From assembly GCA_050734185.1 (NCBI GenBank), contig JBOHUE010000022.1, forward strand, positions 1-7,221: a stretch of DNA of 7,221 bases. Reading direction: 5' to 3'. Positions 5,516 to 7,221 of the stretch are shown piece by piece. Origin of the DNA: JAFALX01 sp050734185. Lineage in GTDB: Bacteria; Chloroflexota; Dormibacteria; Aeolococcales; Aeolococcaceae. Each line of letters opens with the position of its first letter. Within the stretch, counting starts at the first letter, position 1. The notes beneath the pieces are model-generated. The model was not told the DNA's origin. It searched no databases and worked only from the letters and a program-made list of their open reading frames with translations. Both the position numbers and the translations under genes were made by a program.

Positions 5516-6205
5516 GTGAGGACGGTCCTGGTGGTGGATGACGAGCCGGAGATCGTCAGGCTGGTGCGCGATTACCTCGAGAACGCGGGGTTCGCCGTAC
5601 TCGAGGCGACCGACGGCGCCCAGGCGCTGCAGGTGGCCCGCCGCCAGTCGCCCGATCTGGTCGTGCTCGACCTCAGCCTTCCCGAGTTGGACGGGCTCGA
5701 CGTGGCCCGCGCGCTGCGTCAGACGGCTCCGATCCCGATCATCATGCTGACCGCGCGCGCCGACGAGGTCGACCGCGTCGCCGGCCTCGAGCTGGGCGCC
5801 GACGACTACGTCGCCAAGCCCTTCAGCCCCCGCGAGCTGGTCGCCCGCGTGCGCGCCGTGCTCCGCCGCAGCGATGCCGCGCAGACGCGCGAGCCCGTGC
5901 TCCGCGTTGGCGACGGGCTGACGCTGGATCTCTCGCGCATGGAGACGACGGTCGGCGACCGCCACGTCGACCTCACCGCCACGGAGTTCCAGCTGCTGGC
6001 GCATATGGCGCGGCAGCCGGGACGCGTGTTCACCCGCGCGCAGCTGCTGGACGCCGTCCACGGTGTCGCCGTGGAGTCGTACGAGCGCGCCATCGACGCG
6101 CACATCAAGAACATCCGGCGAAAGATCGAGCAGGACCCACGCTCGCCGAAGTACCTCCAGACGGTGTTCGGGGTCGGCTACCGGCTCGCCGACGCGGGCG
6201 CGTGA
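5516..6205 (+). CDS. OmpR/PhoB-family response regulator
   Basis: From GTG 5516 the protein has 229 residues, typical of the family. The receiver domain (1-120) has acidic pair D8/D9, phospho-acceptor Asp52 in VLDLSLPELDG, switch Thr79 in IIMLTAR, Tyr98 and Lys101 in DDYVAKPF. The C-terminal winged-helix domain (about 128-226) has the LTATEFQLLAHMARQPGRVF strand-helix region, recognition helix YERAIDAHIKNIRRKI, and the GVGYRL wing. It should be phosphorylated by the downstream kinase and bind DNA as a dimer, often at direct repeats. An in-frame ATG at 5396 would add 40 residues of low-complexity sequence and overlap the upstream gene and hairpin, so I reject it. The stop overlaps the kinase start by 4 bp (GTGA). 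Subfamily and targets cannot be named from the sequence. Confidence 0.93.
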   Translation: MRTVLVVDDEPEIVRLVRDYLENAGFAVLEATDGAQALQVARRQSPDLVVLDLSLPELDGLDVARALRQTAPIPIIMLTARADEVDRVAGLELGADDYVAKPFSPRELVARVRAVLRRSDAAQTREPVLRVGDGLTLDLSRMETTVGDRHVDLTATEFQLLAHMARQPGRVFTRAQLLDAVHGVAVESYERAIDAHIKNIRRKIEQDPRSPKYLQTVFGVGYRLADAGA

Positions 6206-7221
6206 ACCGCGGGCGCTTGTCCGGCTGGAACGGCTGGAGCGGGGAGCGGCCACCGTGGTGGCCGCAGGACCAGCAGTGGCCACCACGCGGCTCGGAAGAG
6301 TGGGGGCGTCGCGGCCGGAGGGCGGCGCGATGGATCGGCTGCGCCGTCGGCGTCGTGCTGCTTCTGGTTGCCGGCGCGGTCGTGGGCCTGATCTACCTGG
6401 TGCTGAGTGCAATCGGCGTCGTCGGCTCGGCGCCGCTCGGCAGAGTCCCAGCGGGGCTGGCGCTGATCGTGGCGGTGCTCGCGGTCATCCTCGCCGCGAG
6501 CGCGCTCCGGCGCGTCGCCCGACCGGCCACGGAGCTGGTCGCCGCGGCGCGGCGCATCGAGGCCGGCGACTACTCGGCGCGCGTGAGCGTGCGCGGGCCG
6601 CGCCAGCTGCGCTCGCTGGCGCGGGCCTTCAACGAGATGAGCAGCCGGCTGGAGGCCGAGCAGGCGCGACGGCAGTCGGTGGTCGCCGACGTCGCCCACG
6701 AGCTGCGCACACCGCTCACCGTCATCCGCGGCCAGACCGAGGCGATCATCGACGGGTTGTATCCGGGTACCCCCGAGCGGTTGAAGCCAATACTGGCAGC
6801 AACCGACACGCTCGAGACGCTGATCGACGACCTGCGAACGCTGGCAATGTCGGAGGCGGGCAGCCTGCAGCTGCACCGCGAGCCCACCGACCTCGCGCTG
6901 CTCGTCAACGACACCGTCGACGGGTTTCGCGGCGCGGCGGGCGAACAGGGCGTCACGCTCGTGGCCGACGTGGCCACGCCCGCGCCGGTCATCGACGCGG
7001 ATCCGGTGCGCATCGGCAGCGTGCTGCGCAACCTCCTGACCAACGCGCTGCGCCACACGCCACGCGACGGCACGGTCCGCGTCTCCGTCGCCGTCGCGGG
7101 CAGCCCTGGCGACGAGAACGTGCGCCTCACCGTCACCGACGACGGCGATGGGATTCCAGACAACCTCCTGCCGCGGGTGTTCGACCGCTTCGTGAAGGGG
7201 CCTGGCTCAGCCGGGTCCGGG
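6202..7221 (+). CDS. Sensor histidine kinase (HAMP-HisKA-HATPase), 3' end cut by window
   Basis: The frame is open from GTG 6202 to the last base (340 residues). Residues 1-34 are a cytoplasmic Trp/Pro-rich tail with seven tryptophans, followed by a basic stretch (36-43). Two membrane helices (about 45-68 and 83-102) enclose only about 14 external residues, so there is no extracytoplasmic sensor domain. A HAMP linker (about 103-157, with FNEMSSRL) leads to the H-box VVADVAHELRTPLTVIRGQ with phospho-acceptor His166. The ATPase domain has the N-box RNLLTNALRHTP (276-287, N277/N281), G1 box DDGDGIP (313-319), F-box VFDRFVKG (326-333) and the start of the G2 box at the edge. It should be a membrane dimer that phosphorylates Asp52 of the coupled regulator. 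The GTGA overlap shows translational coupling. The missing end should be about 40-60 residues. Confidence 0.93.
   Translation, partial: MNRGRLSGWNGWSGERPPWWPQDQQWPPRGSEEWGRRGRRAARWIGCAVGVVLLLVAGAVVGLIYLVLSAIGVVGSAPLGRVPAGLALIVAVLAVILAASALRRVARPATELVAAARRIEAGDYSARVSVRGPRQLRSLARAFNEMSSRLEAEQARRQSVVADVAHELRTPLTVIRGQTEAIIDGLYPGTPERLKPILAATDTLETLIDDLRTLAMSEAGSLQLHREPTDLALLVNDTVDGFRGAAGEQGVTLVADVATPAPVIDADPVRIGSVLRNLLTNALRHTPRDGTVRVSVAVAGSPGDENVRLTVTDDGDGIPDNLLPRVFDRFVKGPGSAGSG
6246..6265 (+). repeat. 9-bp inverted repeat near the start of the kinase gene
   Basis: GCGGCCACC (6246-6254) and GGTGGCCGC (6257-6265) are perfect reverse complements with a 2-nt centre, and a second palindrome GTGGCCAC follows at 6276-6283. 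They encode part of the Trp/Pro-rich tail, where TGG and CCA are complementary codons, so the protein sequence partly explains them. In RNA they could fold about 40 nt into the coding region. Confidence 0.5.

Noticed and set aside
5342..7056. Long minus-strand frames opposite the regulator and kinase
   Set aside because: His/Arg/Gly-rich translations without domains; the plus strand encodes complete two-component motifs.
1..7221. Mobile element, CRISPR array, phage or defence system
   Set aside because: No transposase, integrase, Cas, nuclease or regularly spaced repeats; composition and codon use look uniform across the window.

Overview
The window is high-GC, densely coded DNA that most resembles an Actinomycetota chromosome. 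The grounds are strong G/C at third codon positions, many GTG/TTG starts, a member of the mycothiol-dependent maleylpyruvate isomerase family, and an alpha/beta-hydrolase fused to a class III nucleotidyl cyclase. I cannot place it to genus. No mobile element, CRISPR array, rRNA or tRNA is visible, so this looks like ordinary chromosome with a few odd genes rather than an island.

Layout. (1) 1-1289, plus strand: the C-terminal end of a membrane glycosyltransferase (GT39, YkcB-like) overlaps by 4 bp a soluble GT2 polyprenyl-phosphate sugar synthase (YkcC-like), a donor-maker/donor-user pair for envelope glycosylation. (2) 1282-2979, minus strand: a hydrolase-cyclase fusion followed by a small zinc-ribbon protein whose 3' end overlaps the GT2 gene tail to tail. 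(3) 2980-3091: a divergent control region with a perfect 8-bp inverted repeat between two possible -10 elements. (4) 3092-5453, plus strand: a DinB-like mycothiol-dependent isomerase family protein, a type II citrate synthase with an altered catalytic loop, and a small glycine-rich membrane protein. (5) 5471-5497: a perfect 11-bp hairpin that probably ends that unit, then a -10 element and a probably leaderless GTG start. (6) 5516 to the window end: an OmpR-type response regulator overlapping by 4 bp a histidine kinase that runs off the right edge.

How they work together. The two translationally coupled pairs (GT39/GT2 and regulator/kinase) are clear functional units. The kinase has almost no extracytoplasmic domain, so it probably senses the membrane or a membrane partner; the small membrane protein just upstream is a candidate by position only. 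The hydrolase-cyclase and the isomerase-family gene are divergently transcribed from one control region and may share a regulator.

The sequence does not show a clear new multi-gene system. The most unusual signals are the rebuilt active-site loop of the citrate synthase, the loss of the nucleophile serine in the hydrolase half of the cyclase fusion together with non-canonical cyclase substrate residues, and the hairpin-plus-leaderless arrangement before the two-component system.
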